From Microcaldota archaeon (lineage in GTDB: Archaea > Micrarchaeota > Micrarchaeia > Micrarchaeales > Micrarchaeaceae), in contig JAKAPJ010000002.1 of NCBI GenBank assembly GCA_021807115.1, positions 1 to 64,000 on the forward strand: 64,000 bases of DNA, given 5' to 3'. Position numbers and translations under genes: made by a program. The notes below the pieces were generated by a model that was not told where the DNA came from, did no database searches, and saw only the letters and a list, made by a program, of their open reading frames with translations. How positions within the stretch are numbered: position 1 is the first letter of the stretch; the number at the start of each line of letters is the position of its first letter. Positions 26,186 to 35,994 of the stretch are shown here, one piece after another.

Positions 26186-26198
26186 TATAGGTAATAAA

Positions 26199-26990
26199 TT
26201 GGTCTTCATAGTGTATTCCACCCAGGATGAGGTATCAAGGAATTCGGCTGCGGCGCTAATGGCGCAAGAATCGCTCAGGGAGGCGCAGCCCATAGGCGGG
26301 ATGAGGCATTTCCTCATGGGCCATACTGATGTGCTGGAGCTGGGCACAAGGCACCTCGATTCGGATTTCCTCGACTCCACGGTAAGCACCGACTGCATAA
26401 TATTCCTCAGCAGGCACAGCAGCACGGCCGGCGTGCCTGCCTTCACCGTGCACCCCGAGGGCAACTGGTCGGCAGAGGCGAAGATAGGCGGCAGGCCCCG
26501 CACCCTGAGCGTTGCATCCCCCCCGTGGATGCTGCGGGTGCTCAGCTCCATGAAGCGCAACAACACCACAGGCATCCCCGTCACATACGAGGCAACGCAC
26601 CACGGCCCGCTGCTCAGCACGCCGTCATTGTATGCAGAGATAGGGGGGAACCAGGATGTATGGGCGGACAAGGGGCTGGCATCCGTGCTGTCCCGGTCTG
26701 TCGTCGAAGCCATAGACACCGAAGTGGCGTACGACAAGGTTGCGCTGGGCATAGGCGGCCTGCACTACGCTGACAAGTTCACAAGGCTTGCGCTTGAGGG
26801 GAAGTTCGCGTTCGGCCACATAATGCCAAAGTACTATGCGGGTGAAGTGGGCATGATCGAGCAGGCTATATCCCGCTCCATCCCGCGCCCGGATGTGGCT
26901 GCCATAGAATGGAAGAGCCTGAAATCCAATCAGAGGGACGTTATAATAGCAAAGCTTGATGAGTTGGGGCTGGACCATGTCAGGGTATAG
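26199..26990 (+). CDS. dtdA: D-aminoacyl-tRNA deacylase, archaeal DtdA type
   Basis: The 263-residue protein has the DtdA/GEK1 pattern: FLSRHSSTAGVPAFTVHPEGNW, VTYEATHHGPLL, and ALGIGGLHYADKFTRLA. It removes D-amino acids mischarged on tRNA and uses zinc. No ATG fits the usual N-terminus, so I chose TTG 26199, which has GGTAAT eight bases before it; the open frame upstream runs to 26025 with ATGs at 26112 and 26121, but that stretch is the repeat-rich promoter region. Its end overlaps the start of the next gene by 14 bases. Confidence 0.85.
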   Translation: MVFIVYSTQDEVSRNSAAALMAQESLREAQPIGGMRHFLMGHTDVLELGTRHLDSDFLDSTVSTDCIIFLSRHSSTAGVPAFTVHPEGNWSAEAKIGGRPRTLSVASPPWMLRVLSSMKRNNTTGIPVTYEATHHGPLLSTPSLYAEIGGNQDVWADKGLASVLSRSVVEAIDTEVAYDKVALGIGGLHYADKFTRLALEGKFAFGHIMPKYYAGEVGMIEQAISRSIPRPDVAAIEWKSLKSNQRDVIIAKLDELGLDHVRV

Positions 26991-29004
26991 TCATGCACGG
27001 GGCCTTCGCTGGCTCTACACCGCGCTGCTGCTCCTGCTTTCTGCGGCATCGGTAGCCAACGCGCAGTACTGGTTCCAGTCCGGGGCCCAGGGCGACTTTT
27101 CCTCGGAGTACAACAGCGGCGCCAGCGTGTCGATACAGACGATAAGCCCCCAGAACGAGTCGTTCGGGTCCCTGGGGTACTGGGTGGGCGAAACCCTCTC
27201 CAACGGCGCATTCATACAAGTGGGTTACCAGATCCCGAACGTGACAGGGCAGTACCCGACAGGATGCAGCCCGTCCGGGTGCACCGGCCGCATAACGCTG
27301 CTGAAGAACGAGCCGTCGTGGTTCTGGGAATACTTTCCCGCCAACTCCAGCGGTTCACAGTTCTACGGGGACATAGGTCCTGACGGATCGGTCGGCGCGA
27401 ACGGTACGTTCAACACGTATTCGTTCAAGTCGTCAGGAAACGTCTGGACGTCCTACGTCAACGGCAAGCAGGTCGGCAGCGTCGACCTCGGCGCGTCCAA
27501 CTCCGGCAACCATGCGGTCCTAGGCATAGCCGAATACGCCGACACCGACACCAACAGCAGCTTCATGCCAAAGGTGGAGTTCAGGAGCCTCTCGTATTTC
27601 GACGGTGCATCCTTCGTGCCGCTGCCGGAGGCTTCGGATATAATAGGCTATGGGGTAGGCAGCAGCAAGGCCCAGGCTAACCCCTACGGCGTGCAGGAAG
27701 TCGACCACCTCGTAAACGACTATGTGGTGGGGACGGCCCTGCCGCAGGTGTACGGGGAGCAGCTATGGCACATAGGCTACAGCCTAAAGGTATCCTCGCA
27801 GTACGGGGGCATAAACAGTACAGTAAACTACACCGCTGGCGCGCAGATAGCGCTGCACGCCCCCACTTCCATAAGCACCATGCCTACTCAGAGGGTGTCG
27901 TTCAGCGGCTGGGTCGGCAGCGGCCAAGGTTCGTACACCGGCCCGGACGCCAACGCGTCCGTGCGCATGGACGGCGACATAGTCGAGACTGCCAAGTGGA
28001 ACACCCAGTACTACCTAAACATAAGCTCCCCGTACGGTACAGCCAGCGGCGGAGGATGGTATTCGCCCGGCGCCACGGCCAGCATATCGATAGATGTCAA
28101 CACGATAAACCTCGGGCTGGGGAAGCGGGTAAGGTTCGACGGATGGAGCAACGGCCAGAAGAACATGTCGTTCAAAGCCGCGGTATTCTTCCCGCAGGGC
28201 ATAAGCGCCGAATGGAAGTACCAGTACCTTGTAAATTCCAGCTCGCCCTACGGCAGCGTGACCGGCAATGGCTGGTACGACGCAAACTCCACGGTCGACG
28301 TGTCGCTGGCCAACACCACCGTGCCCCTGACCGTAGACAGCAGGTTCGAGTTCGTGGACTGGACCAACGGGATGCAGGGCAGCACCATCACTGTTCCGGC
28401 AAACGGCCCGCTGCTGATAAGCGCCGTGTTCGACAAGGAGTATCTAGTGACGATACTGCCAGAGGACATATACGGCAACCCGATAAGCGTGGCGTTCATC
28501 AAGGTAAACGGCGCAACAACGAGGAACCTGAGCATATTCCAGGATCCGTCCAAGACATACGTGGTGGAGTACGCAAACTACAAGGGGGTAAACGTTTCCG
28601 CAAACTACACCCTGCCGTCCCCGTCATCGCCAGGCGCCGCGCCAGTCAAGCTGCATGTTTACAACATAGCCTTTAGCGCCTACAGCCTCCTCTCCCAGCC
28701 GGTCAACGCCACGCTCAACCTCACGTTCAGCAACGGCACGCGCGAGCTGCTGTACACCGGCGAGGAGGGCAGGCTAGAGCTTGATGGTGTTCCGTACGGG
28801 TATTCGAGCGGCTACGAGATATTTGACGGGCAGTCCCACGCCATAGACACCGCAGGGACTGCAAGCGTATCAAAGGTTTTTGTCACGCCAGCGGATGCCG
28901 CAGTCGTGGTTGTCGTGCTGGCGGCAGTGTTTGTGGCGGCCAGAAGGGTCATACCCCCCCCCCCCCCCCCGCCGCCGCAGCCCAAGTCACAGCAGGGCAA
29001 GTGA
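26977..29004 (+). CDS. Large surface protein with InlB-like repeats and Pro tail
   Basis: The 675-residue protein has a Sec signal peptide (WLYTALLLLLSAASVANA), an N-terminal beta-rich domain, then at least three repeats of about 70 residues with the pattern YLVN-SSPYG-GxGWYxxG ... FxGWSNG, resembling the divergent InlB B-repeat domains common in archaeal exported proteins. A C-terminal helix (AVVVVVLAAVFVAARR) anchors it. The cytoplasmic tail is a Pro run coded by a 17-base poly-C tract. Function is probably adhesive or structural. Start ATG 26977 overlaps dtdA; ATG 26956 is the longer alternative. Confidence 0.8.
   Translation: MSGYSHARGLRWLYTALLLLLSAASVANAQYWFQSGAQGDFSSEYNSGASVSIQTISPQNESFGSLGYWVGETLSNGAFIQVGYQIPNVTGQYPTGCSPSGCTGRITLLKNEPSWFWEYFPANSSGSQFYGDIGPDGSVGANGTFNTYSFKSSGNVWTSYVNGKQVGSVDLGASNSGNHAVLGIAEYADTDTNSSFMPKVEFRSLSYFDGASFVPLPEASDIIGYGVGSSKAQANPYGVQEVDHLVNDYVVGTALPQVYGEQLWHIGYSLKVSSQYGGINSTVNYTAGAQIALHAPTSISTMPTQRVSFSGWVGSGQGSYTGPDANASVRMDGDIVETAKWNTQYYLNISSPYGTASGGGWYSPGATASISIDVNTINLGLGKRVRFDGWSNGQKNMSFKAAVFFPQGISAEWKYQYLVNSSSPYGSVTGNGWYDANSTVDVSLANTTVPLTVDSRFEFVDWTNGMQGSTITVPANGPLLISAVFDKEYLVTILPEDIYGNPISVAFIKVNGATTRNLSIFQDPSKTYVVEYANYKGVNVSANYTLPSPSSPGAAPVKLHVYNIAFSAYSLLSQPVNATLNLTFSNGTRELLYTGEEGRLELDGVPYGYSSGYEIFDGQSHAIDTAGTASVSKVFVTPADAAVVVVVLAAVFVAARRVIPPPPPPPPQPKSQQGK
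28954..28970 (+). repeat. Poly-C tract of 17 bases
   Basis: An uninterrupted run of 17 C codes for prolines in the tail of the InlB-like surface protein, about 35 bases before its stop. Slippage would change the last 11 or so residues and could affect the start of the adjoining Lhr gene through read-through. Confidence 0.9.
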
Positions 29005-29018
29005 AAGTGGTGAAGCCC

Positions 29019-31781
29019 ATGGCAGACGTGTACGGTGCTTTCCTCGGGAAATACAAGAAGTACACGGAGATACAGGAACTCGCGATCGGCGTCATAGCGA
29101 AGGGCAGCAACTGCATAATACTTGCGCCAACCGGGGCAGGCAAGACCGAGGCGGCGGTGCTGCCGGTGCTCGACCGGATTGCAAGGTCCGGAAACAGCTC
29201 CGGCATCCAGTTGCTTTACATCACACCCCTCCGGGCGCTGAATAGGGACATGATAAAGAGGCTCGAGTCACTGTGCAGCGAGATAGACATCACGGTATCG
29301 GTAAGGCACGGCGACACTATGCAGAGCGAAAGGGGCAGGCAGGGGCGCAACCCGCCAATGGTCATGATAACGACCCCCGAGACGCTGCAGAGCATACTGC
29401 CTACAAAGACCATAGGCCCGCACCTGAAGAATATATCCGCGGTGATAGTCGATGAGATACACGAGCTGTACCATAGCAAGAGGGGGGCGCAACTGTCCCT
29501 GGCGCTCGAGCGCCTCGAGGAGCTGGCGCCGGGATTCCAACGCATAGGGATAAGTGCAACCGTGAGCGATCCGGGGACCGTCAGCGGCTTCCTGTGCGGC
29601 GAGCGGCCGTGCGAAATAGCAGCATCGAGATCGGTGAAGGAGATACGGGTCAGCATAGAGCTGCCAAGGCGGCACAGCGGCAGGGTTTCGCTCCTGGCCG
29701 GCAAGTTCGCCCTCGACAACGACGCCTTGGCAAGGCTGGAGGCAATGGCGGACTTCATAAAAGGGTCAAAGTCGACGATAATATTCGCAAACACCAGGCA
29801 GGTGGTGGAGGCGCTGGGCAGCAGGCTGCTCTATCTGGACGGGATCGACCCGTTCGGCGGCATAGGTGTGCACCACAGTTCACTGGACAAGAAGGAGCGC
29901 ATAGAGATAGAGAACTCGTTCAAGGAGGGGAGGATAAAGAGCATAATAGCCACAAGCTCGCTGGAGCTCGGCATAGACATAGGCAACATAGACCTCGTGG
30001 TGCAGTACGGCTCCCCCCGCCAGGCCCTGCGCCTTGTGCAGCGCGCGGGGAGGAGCGGGCATTCTGAGAGGGGCAGGCCGCACGCTGCCATAATAGCGAC
30101 TGGCGTGATGGACGCCGTGGAGGCCCTGGCGATAGCGCGCAACGTCGGCTCAGGCCGGCTGGAGCGCTTCAGCCCGTCCACAAACGCCCTTGACGTGCTT
30201 GCCAACCAGATATGCGGCATACTGCTCGACAAGGGCCAGTGCGGCGTAGGGGACATAATGCGCATAGTCAACCGCTCGTTCGTGTACGGGGGCATGCCAA
30301 GGCCGGAGGTGGTGCGCCTGCTGGAATTCATGAACGGGCAGCGGATGATAGGGTTCGACGGCGAGACCGCCACGGCAGGCGGCAGGACAAGGATGTACTA
30401 CTACGGCCACCTAAGCGTCATACCTGACTCCAAGCGCTTCCTTGTGAAGAGCGCGATGGACAACAGGATAATATCCAGCCTCGACGAGGAGTTCGTGGTC
30501 AGCAACGTAGAGGACAACTCTGTATTCATAACCAAGGGCCTGCCATGGAGGGTGCTCAGCATCGAGGATAACGTGATAAGCGTGGAGCCCAGCCCCGACC
30601 TCGATGCCGCTGTCCCGGACTGGAGCGGCGAGGACATACCTGTCAGCCGCGGCGTGGCCCAGGAGGTCTTCAGGCTGATCGGGCGGCCGTCCATGCTGCC
30701 CGAGGGAGGCTACCTAGGCCGCTCCGCGCAGTCGGAGATAGAGGATTTCTCGCGCAACCAGCAGGCAGCGGCGCAGGTGGGCGCCGGGGCGCTGGTCCTG
30801 GAGCAGGCGGCGGAGTACAAGATACTCCACACCGGGCTAGGCACCCAGGCCAACGACGCGCTTTCAAGGATAATGGCGCACGAGCTTACCTCAAGGCTGG
30901 GCCGCAGCGTAAACATGAAATCCTCGCCATATCTGATATTCCTTGAGCTCCCCGCCACCACAGACATAATCCCCGTCCTCAAGCACATCAGCGAGCGGCC
31001 CGCGGAATCCCGGCTCAGGGAGGCGATACCGGACACCGACCTCTTCAGGTACAAGTTCGTTACGGTTGCGAAGCTGTTCGGCATCATAGACAGGGACGCA
31101 ACGGTCTCGAAGTCCATGGCCCGCCGTATAATACGGCTTATGGCAGGCACGCCGGTGTACAACGAGGCAATGAGGGAGCTCATGAACGAGCACTTCGACA
31201 TAGCGACGCTAAAGGAGTTCCTGGAGGGAATAAGGTCCGGCAGGACGGGCATAATCCCGTACGCGTCTGACAGCATGTCCCCCATATCAAAGATGGTGCT
31301 CAGCTCCGCGTACTACACAAGGGAGCTCATAATGCCCGTGCTTCCCAGCGACCAGATAATAGAGTCCTTCTCCAAGTTCCTGCTCTCCAAGAGCATGAAG
31401 CTTCTGTGCACGTACTGCGGCTTCCACTTCAGCAGGAAGCTCTCCGACCTTCAGGCCATGCAGTCCATACCGTGCCCGAGCTGCGCCAGCCCTCTCGTGG
31501 CTCCGTACACGGACGAGTACCTTGAGGTCGTGAAGAAAAGGTCGCAGGGCAAGAAGCTGGGCCGGAGGGAGTCGGAGATGATGAAGGACGTGATGAAGCA
31601 GGCCAGCCTGTTCGACTCGTACGGCGGCAGGGCCGCCCTGGCGCTTTCCACATACGGCATAGGCCCCACCAGCGCGGCGAGGGTGCTGATGATGCTGCGC
31701 AAGAACGACACGATGTTCTACATGGACCTGATAGGGGCGCAGAAGCAGTTCATCAAGAACCGCAAGTACTGGTCGGCGTAG
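29019..31781 (+). CDS. lhr: Lhr-type superfamily 2 DNA helicase
   Basis: The 920-residue protein has the SF2 helicase motifs in order: IQELAIGVI, APTGAGKTEAA (Walker A), TPLRALNRDM, TTPETLQS, VDEIHE (DEIH box), SATVSDP, TSSLELGIDIGNIDLV and QRAGRSGH. The long C-terminal part resembles Lhr enzymes, which unwind DNA-RNA hybrids and remodel forks in repair. A putative zinc site (CTYCGFHF ... CPSC) lies near residues 797-825. Start ATG 29019 is preceded by GGTGA; a GTG at 29001 overlaps the previous stop codon. Confidence 0.92.
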   Translation: MADVYGAFLGKYKKYTEIQELAIGVIAKGSNCIILAPTGAGKTEAAVLPVLDRIARSGNSSGIQLLYITPLRALNRDMIKRLESLCSEIDITVSVRHGDTMQSERGRQGRNPPMVMITTPETLQSILPTKTIGPHLKNISAVIVDEIHELYHSKRGAQLSLALERLEELAPGFQRIGISATVSDPGTVSGFLCGERPCEIAASRSVKEIRVSIELPRRHSGRVSLLAGKFALDNDALARLEAMADFIKGSKSTIIFANTRQVVEALGSRLLYLDGIDPFGGIGVHHSSLDKKERIEIENSFKEGRIKSIIATSSLELGIDIGNIDLVVQYGSPRQALRLVQRAGRSGHSERGRPHAAIIATGVMDAVEALAIARNVGSGRLERFSPSTNALDVLANQICGILLDKGQCGVGDIMRIVNRSFVYGGMPRPEVVRLLEFMNGQRMIGFDGETATAGGRTRMYYYGHLSVIPDSKRFLVKSAMDNRIISSLDEEFVVSNVEDNSVFITKGLPWRVLSIEDNVISVEPSPDLDAAVPDWSGEDIPVSRGVAQEVFRLIGRPSMLPEGGYLGRSAQSEIEDFSRNQQAAAQVGAGALVLEQAAEYKILHTGLGTQANDALSRIMAHELTSRLGRSVNMKSSPYLIFLELPATTDIIPVLKHISERPAESRLREAIPDTDLFRYKFVTVAKLFGIIDRDATVSKSMARRIIRLMAGTPVYNEAMRELMNEHFDIATLKEFLEGIRSGRTGIIPYASDSMSPISKMVLSSAYYTRELIMPVLPSDQIIESFSKFLLSKSMKLLCTYCGFHFSRKLSDLQAMQSIPCPSCASPLVAPYTDEYLEVVKKRSQGKKLGRRESEMMKDVMKQASLFDSYGGRAALALSTYGIGPTSAARVLMMLRKNDTMFYMDLIGAQKQFIKNRKYWSA

Positions 31782-31877
31782 CTGCCTCAGATAGGGCTAA
31801 ATATCAGTGCGGGCACATCAATAGCCACGGCAGCGGCGCCGACAATGCCGCATGCGCATGTATGCTGGGATGCTTAA

Positions 31878-34136
31878 ATGGAGAAGCCAATCCGGACGCC
31901 CCGCGGGGGAGGGACCCTGCGCCACCCTGACATGAAGTACACTCTCGACGAGCTTAAGGAGATCGTCCCGAATCCCGCAAGGCTTGCTGCGATAGAGGGC
32001 GCAATCGGGATCTATGACCAGCCACATGCGAATAGCCTGGCGGAGCACATAGTCTCCATGTCACGGTACGAGCAGGCCAAGGCCAGGAAAATAGACGAGT
32101 TCCTAGGTTTCATAACCAGGGGCGACATATCATCATTCCTCGTGCGGGTCCCCGCGTGGTCCGCCGGCAGGCAGGCCGCGGTGCTGCAGGACCTAGATTC
32201 GCGCGATGACGGCGAGCGCATACTGCCCGCCGTGATGCAGGCCGCGCTGGCCACTGCCGATCCCCGCCGCCCCGAAGAGCGCCGCCACAGCGACGTTGCG
32301 GTCCTCGAGTCACTGGGCGCGATTTCGGAAAGGTTCGCCGGAGGCGACGTAGCCATAGCCGCATGCGCAACATTCTCCAAGTACAGAGGCGCATCCGCGC
32401 AGCTTGTTGCGGAACACGCCGTGGCGTTCATGAAGGACCGCAGGCGCAGCGCGGAGTCCACATCAGCATTCCTTTCTCTATTCGACTCGCAGGGCATGGT
32501 GAAGTTCATCGATGTCTACGGCAGGTACGAGTCTTCCCGTGAGCTGCTCGACAACCTGACAAAGCACGCAAGGCAGAGGCTGCACAGGAAGGATCTGCGC
32601 AGCGCACTGGAAAGCGAATCCGCCTACGTTGAAAGCCTCACCTCCAGGATGCTGGATGACGCAGTGGTCGGAGCGGTCAGGAAATTTGACCGGCCTCAGA
32701 ATGACGAAGACTACCCCTACGGGCATAGTGGGTACAACACCATATACAAGACTCTCTACCGGATGGCGCAGTCATCGCAGGCCTCCGTGCCCATGCTTGA
32801 ATTCGCAAATGCGATAACCGCATTCGACCCCAAGACTGCCGAGGACGTGAACCGCATGTTCCTGAACGTGTGGGACCGCATGTCAGGGCACGGCAAGGAA
32901 AAGACTGCAGTGGCAGACACCGAAATTACCCGCCTAATATCCCTCGCAAGCAAGGGCGGCATGGACTTCCCCAAGTCCTTCGACACCGACACAATCGTAG
33001 ATATGCTACGATCCGGGCTGGACGGCGTGGTCAAGGACAGGAAGACGTTCGGGATAGTCGGCACGTACCTCGAGTCTGATGGCATCCTTCCCATCCCAAC
33101 GGCCGGCAACATCGCCACATATGAGGATATTGCAAACGGCCTGCTCGGCAAGCGCTACGGTCTGGAGAAGCGGCTTACAATAGACCAGATAGAACTTCTA
33201 TTTTCGTTTGACAACTACCGCGGCGGACAGGAGGCGATGCGCCAGGGCGCTGTGCATTTCGTGAACGTTTCAAGGGAGGAGAACGCAAGGTTCTACTCAA
33301 TAAATCAAGGCAGCTCGCCCGCGCCAGTGGACTACACGCGCGAGCAGCTGGCAAGGTATTCCGTGCTTGCCATACTCGGCTCGAAGTCCGAGGGCGCGGC
33401 CGCCGAGGCCGCCATTGCCCGGATAGTCGGCGCCAAGGCCATAGCTGCGGCGAGGAACGAGTTCAATGCGAGGCACAGGCGGCTCATGCCCGAGCTCATA
33501 GCTGCGGTCCAGGCCTCTGACTATGGCAGGGCGGCTGGCATCCTGGCAGGCACAAAGGAGGAGCACATAGCCGATGTCCTGGCTGCCGTGGACTACAAGG
33601 ACGTGGATGTGGGCAACCCGAGGCTGATGAAGGCTGTCGAGAGCAAGAACCCGCTCGACTACGACAGCAGGCTGCAGATAGCGTGCGTCTACCTTCCGCA
33701 GGGCGCTCACATCTTCGAGTACTGCACTGACGAGCGGATCGCGCTGGTCCGCTACGATATGGGCGGCAGGTCGGTCGGCAGCGCAATATGCTACATGGAG
33801 GACGGTGTGTTCCTGGTAGATTCGGTGGAGGGCCACCGCACATTCAGGAAGCCCGAGGTGTACGAGGCGGTTTACAACGACCTGCTTGACAGGGCCAGGT
33901 CAAAGGGCGCCAGGACCGTGGTATTCAGCACTGACGCGAGCAACGAGACGCCGTCAGGTTTTGAGCAGTACATAGCTAAGGCAAAGGGCCTGAGGAAGTC
34001 CGAAGTAAAGATGAAGCTAAACACACCCGCATACCTAGAGGCGGACGAGGACGGCGTGTCCGGGATGGTGGTCGACCTTTCAACCCCGGACAGGCAGGCC
34101 GCGGCAGGCATAGGCGGCGTGCTGCGCAGGGAATAG
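31878..34136 (+). CDS. 752-residue protein of unknown function, possible C-terminal GNAT-like domain
   Basis: I do not recognise this family. The first 600 residues are mostly helical and hydrophilic, without signal peptide or membrane helix, and look like a helical-repeat scaffold. The last 150 residues contain a beta-alpha pattern like a GNAT acetyltransferase: RSVGSAICYMEDGVFLVDSV, then a helix AVYNDLLDRARSKGARTVVF and a following Asn-rich loop. The pattern is suggestive, not proof. It lies 97 bases after lhr on the same strand, with no partner of known role. ATG 31878 is the first start of the frame; a second ATG lies at 31932. Confidence 0.85.
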   Translation: MEKPIRTPRGGGTLRHPDMKYTLDELKEIVPNPARLAAIEGAIGIYDQPHANSLAEHIVSMSRYEQAKARKIDEFLGFITRGDISSFLVRVPAWSAGRQAAVLQDLDSRDDGERILPAVMQAALATADPRRPEERRHSDVAVLESLGAISERFAGGDVAIAACATFSKYRGASAQLVAEHAVAFMKDRRRSAESTSAFLSLFDSQGMVKFIDVYGRYESSRELLDNLTKHARQRLHRKDLRSALESESAYVESLTSRMLDDAVVGAVRKFDRPQNDEDYPYGHSGYNTIYKTLYRMAQSSQASVPMLEFANAITAFDPKTAEDVNRMFLNVWDRMSGHGKEKTAVADTEITRLISLASKGGMDFPKSFDTDTIVDMLRSGLDGVVKDRKTFGIVGTYLESDGILPIPTAGNIATYEDIANGLLGKRYGLEKRLTIDQIELLFSFDNYRGGQEAMRQGAVHFVNVSREENARFYSINQGSSPAPVDYTREQLARYSVLAILGSKSEGAAAEAAIARIVGAKAIAAARNEFNARHRRLMPELIAAVQASDYGRAAGILAGTKEEHIADVLAAVDYKDVDVGNPRLMKAVESKNPLDYDSRLQIACVYLPQGAHIFEYCTDERIALVRYDMGGRSVGSAICYMEDGVFLVDSVEGHRTFRKPEVYEAVYNDLLDRARSKGARTVVFSTDASNETPSGFEQYIAKAKGLRKSEVKMKLNTPAYLEADEDGVSGMVVDLSTPDRQAAAGIGGVLRRE

Positions 34137-34154
34137 CCGCGCGGGCAACTGCCA

Positions 34155-34865
34155 TTACTTGGTAAGCGCGTCCAGCACCGCCGCGGCCCCTTCCATCGCC
34201 TTGGCGTCTATCGCCTCGGGCGACAGCCACTTCACGCCCCCCGCCAGGCTGTCGCTTATTATCAAGGCTGCCGCGCTGCGCCATCCCTTCATCATGCTGA
34301 GCTTGAAAAGCATCGCGCACTCCATCTCCACCGCTATGTTGCCCTTCGCAAAGTACTTCTTGGCGAACTCCTGTTCCTCTGCATAGAACGCGTCGCTGCT
34401 GAATATCTTCCCAGTATTGAACTTAAGCCCCCTGCCCCTGAATGTTTTCCTTATCCTGCCGGCAAGTTCCTTGTCAGGCCTGGCCTTTATTCCCTTCCTC
34501 CCGCCGAAGTACTGCTTGTAGAGCCCGCCGGGTATGTGCGAGGCCGAAGTTGGTATCACGAACTCGCCCAGCTGTATGTTTGGGCTAAGGGCTCCCGAGG
34601 TGCCGTACCTTACGAACGTCCTGGCGCCGAGCATCGCCAGCTCCTCCACCACTATGGCCGCCGACGGGGCGCCTATGCCGTGCGTGGCTATGGAGACGCG
34701 CATGCCGTTGTAGCTGCCGGTCACCACCAGGAAACCGCGGTTCTCGTTCACGGTCTCTGGGTTCGTGAGCAGCGTGGAAAGCTTCTTCACCCTCTTCGGG
34801 TCGCCTGCAATCAGCACCCTCTCCGCAACGCTGCCGGGTTTGGCCCTTATGTGTATGGGTTCCAT
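34155..34865 (-). CDS. Purine/uridine nucleoside phosphorylase
   Basis: The 236-residue protein belongs to the trimeric/hexameric nucleoside phosphorylase family: GDPKRVKKL at the start (phosphate loop), ATHGIGAPSAAIVVEEL, VRYGTSGAL and the VEMECAMLF ribose-binding glutamates, then SDSLAGG. It splits nucleosides with phosphate into base and ribose 1-phosphate. The VEMECAML segment and GTSG fit both purine (DeoD-like) and uridine enzymes, so substrate is open. It converges with the 752-residue protein gene. Confidence 0.9.
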   Translation of the reverse strand: MEPIHIRAKPGSVAERVLIAGDPKRVKKLSTLLTNPETVNENRGFLVVTGSYNGMRVSIATHGIGAPSAAIVVEELAMLGARTFVRYGTSGALSPNIQLGEFVIPTSASHIPGGLYKQYFGGRKGIKARPDKELAGRIRKTFRGRGLKFNTGKIFSSDAFYAEEQEFAKKYFAKGNIAVEMECAMLFKLSMMKGWRSAAALIISDSLAGGVKWLSPEAIDAKAMEGAAAVLDALTK

Positions 34866-34930
34866 TCAAAGCACTTCCTGCGCAGCGCAATACTCCGCCG
34901 CAGCCAGTTAATCCTATCGCAGCACAAACC

Positions 34931-34940
34931 TATAAAAGTT
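34931..34940 (+). promoter_or_regulatory. TATA box upstream of the presenilin-like protease gene
   Basis: TATAAAAGTT lies about 65 bases before the TTG at 35002. A second A/T-rich box (AATATAATAAAG, about 34959-34970) is closer and would give a short leader. Confidence 0.5.
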
Positions 34941-35001
34941 ACGTTCGCCTGCAGAGGTAATATAATAAAGCGGTGTGGAATAGATTAACGCAAGTGATGG
35001 T

Positions 35002-35994
35002 TTGGATTTCAAAGCGCTGGAGTTCAGGCAGAACCTGAAGATACTCATAATGTTCCTAATAGTCCAGTTTTTCGGCCTATTCATGGCCGCTGCCGTCTAC
35101 AGCGGCGCGCAGGAGACCCAGCTCAACAGCGCGCAGGTCGGCGCATCGATAAACTACGCGCTCAGCTACATAGTCGGGATCCTTCTGTTCACATTGGTGC
35201 TCCTGTTCATAATAAAGAAGGCCCGGAGCGACAAGGTATTCATAATACTCGAGGCGTTCGCCGTAGGCGGGGCGTCGTTCATAGCGTTCCTGGTGCTCAT
35301 AGGGGTCGCGACGAACACAGTGCAGTCCACAATATACGGCAACAGCGTGACATACGAGGACGCGGCTGCCCTGATTCTTGCCGCATCCCTGATACTCGCC
35401 AAGAACAAGTGGCCCAGGCTGCGCAACACGGTCTCGATACTGTCCAGCGCAGGGCTGGGCTTCTTCATAGGCATAAACCTTACGTTCCCCGCGGTGTACG
35501 TGTTCATGGTGCTGCTAGCAGTGTACGATTTCATAGCGGTGTTCGTTACCAAGCACATGGTCGTGATGGGCGAGCGGATGTCGGGAATGAACCTGGCATT
35601 CCTGGTGGGCGCCAGCGAGGCCGAAGCGGTTCCGCGCCGCAAGCTGTCAAGGGAGGAGCTGGAGAAGGCGGCGAAGCACCGGCAGATATTCGAGAAGCAG
35701 GGCAACCTGCTCAAGGCTCTCGCCCGCCAGCACCTTGTGCCTGTCTATGCCAGGCGGGAGTTGGGCAACGGCGACCTTGCGGTCCCGCTGATGGCCGCGG
35801 TCTCAGCATACCAGATGACATTCAGCTTCATGACAAGCTTCGTGGTCATATTCGGCGCAACGTTCGGCCTGCTGCTCACGTTCTACGTGCTGAACAGGTA
35901 CAAGAGGGCGCTGCCCGCGATACCCCCGCTGCTGTTCGGAATCACTGTCGCGCTGTTAGTGTACGTACTACTTGGGGGCAGCAACCTGCTTTAG
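35002..35994 (+). CDS. Presenilin/signal peptide peptidase-like aspartyl protease
   Basis: The 330-residue protein has about nine membrane helices and the three marks of intramembrane aspartyl proteases: YD in LLAVYDFIAVF (Asp about 176), GxGD as GNGD (Asp about 258) and a PAL-like ALPAIPP near 305. A basic cytoplasmic loop (RRKLSREELEKAAKHRQ) separates the catalytic helices. Such enzymes cut membrane anchors and signal peptide remnants. The start is a TTG after GTGATGG; the next Met is 16 residues in. Its 3' end overlaps the converging XPD gene by 27 bases. Confidence 0.9.
   Translation: MDFKALEFRQNLKILIMFLIVQFFGLFMAAAVYSGAQETQLNSAQVGASINYALSYIVGILLFTLVLLFIIKKARSDKVFIILEAFAVGGASFIAFLVLIGVATNTVQSTIYGNSVTYEDAAALILAASLILAKNKWPRLRNTVSILSSAGLGFFIGINLTFPAVYVFMVLLAVYDFIAVFVTKHMVVMGERMSGMNLAFLVGASEAEAVPRRKLSREELEKAAKHRQIFEKQGNLLKALARQHLVPVYARRELGNGDLAVPLMAAVSAYQMTFSFMTSFVVIFGATFGLLLTFYVLNRYKRALPAIPPLLFGITVALLVYVLLGGSNLL

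Noticed and set aside
26025-26198. Upstream extension of dtdA
   Set aside because: The region holds promoter-like repeats and divergent nuoA signals; the translation lacks the DtdA N-terminus.
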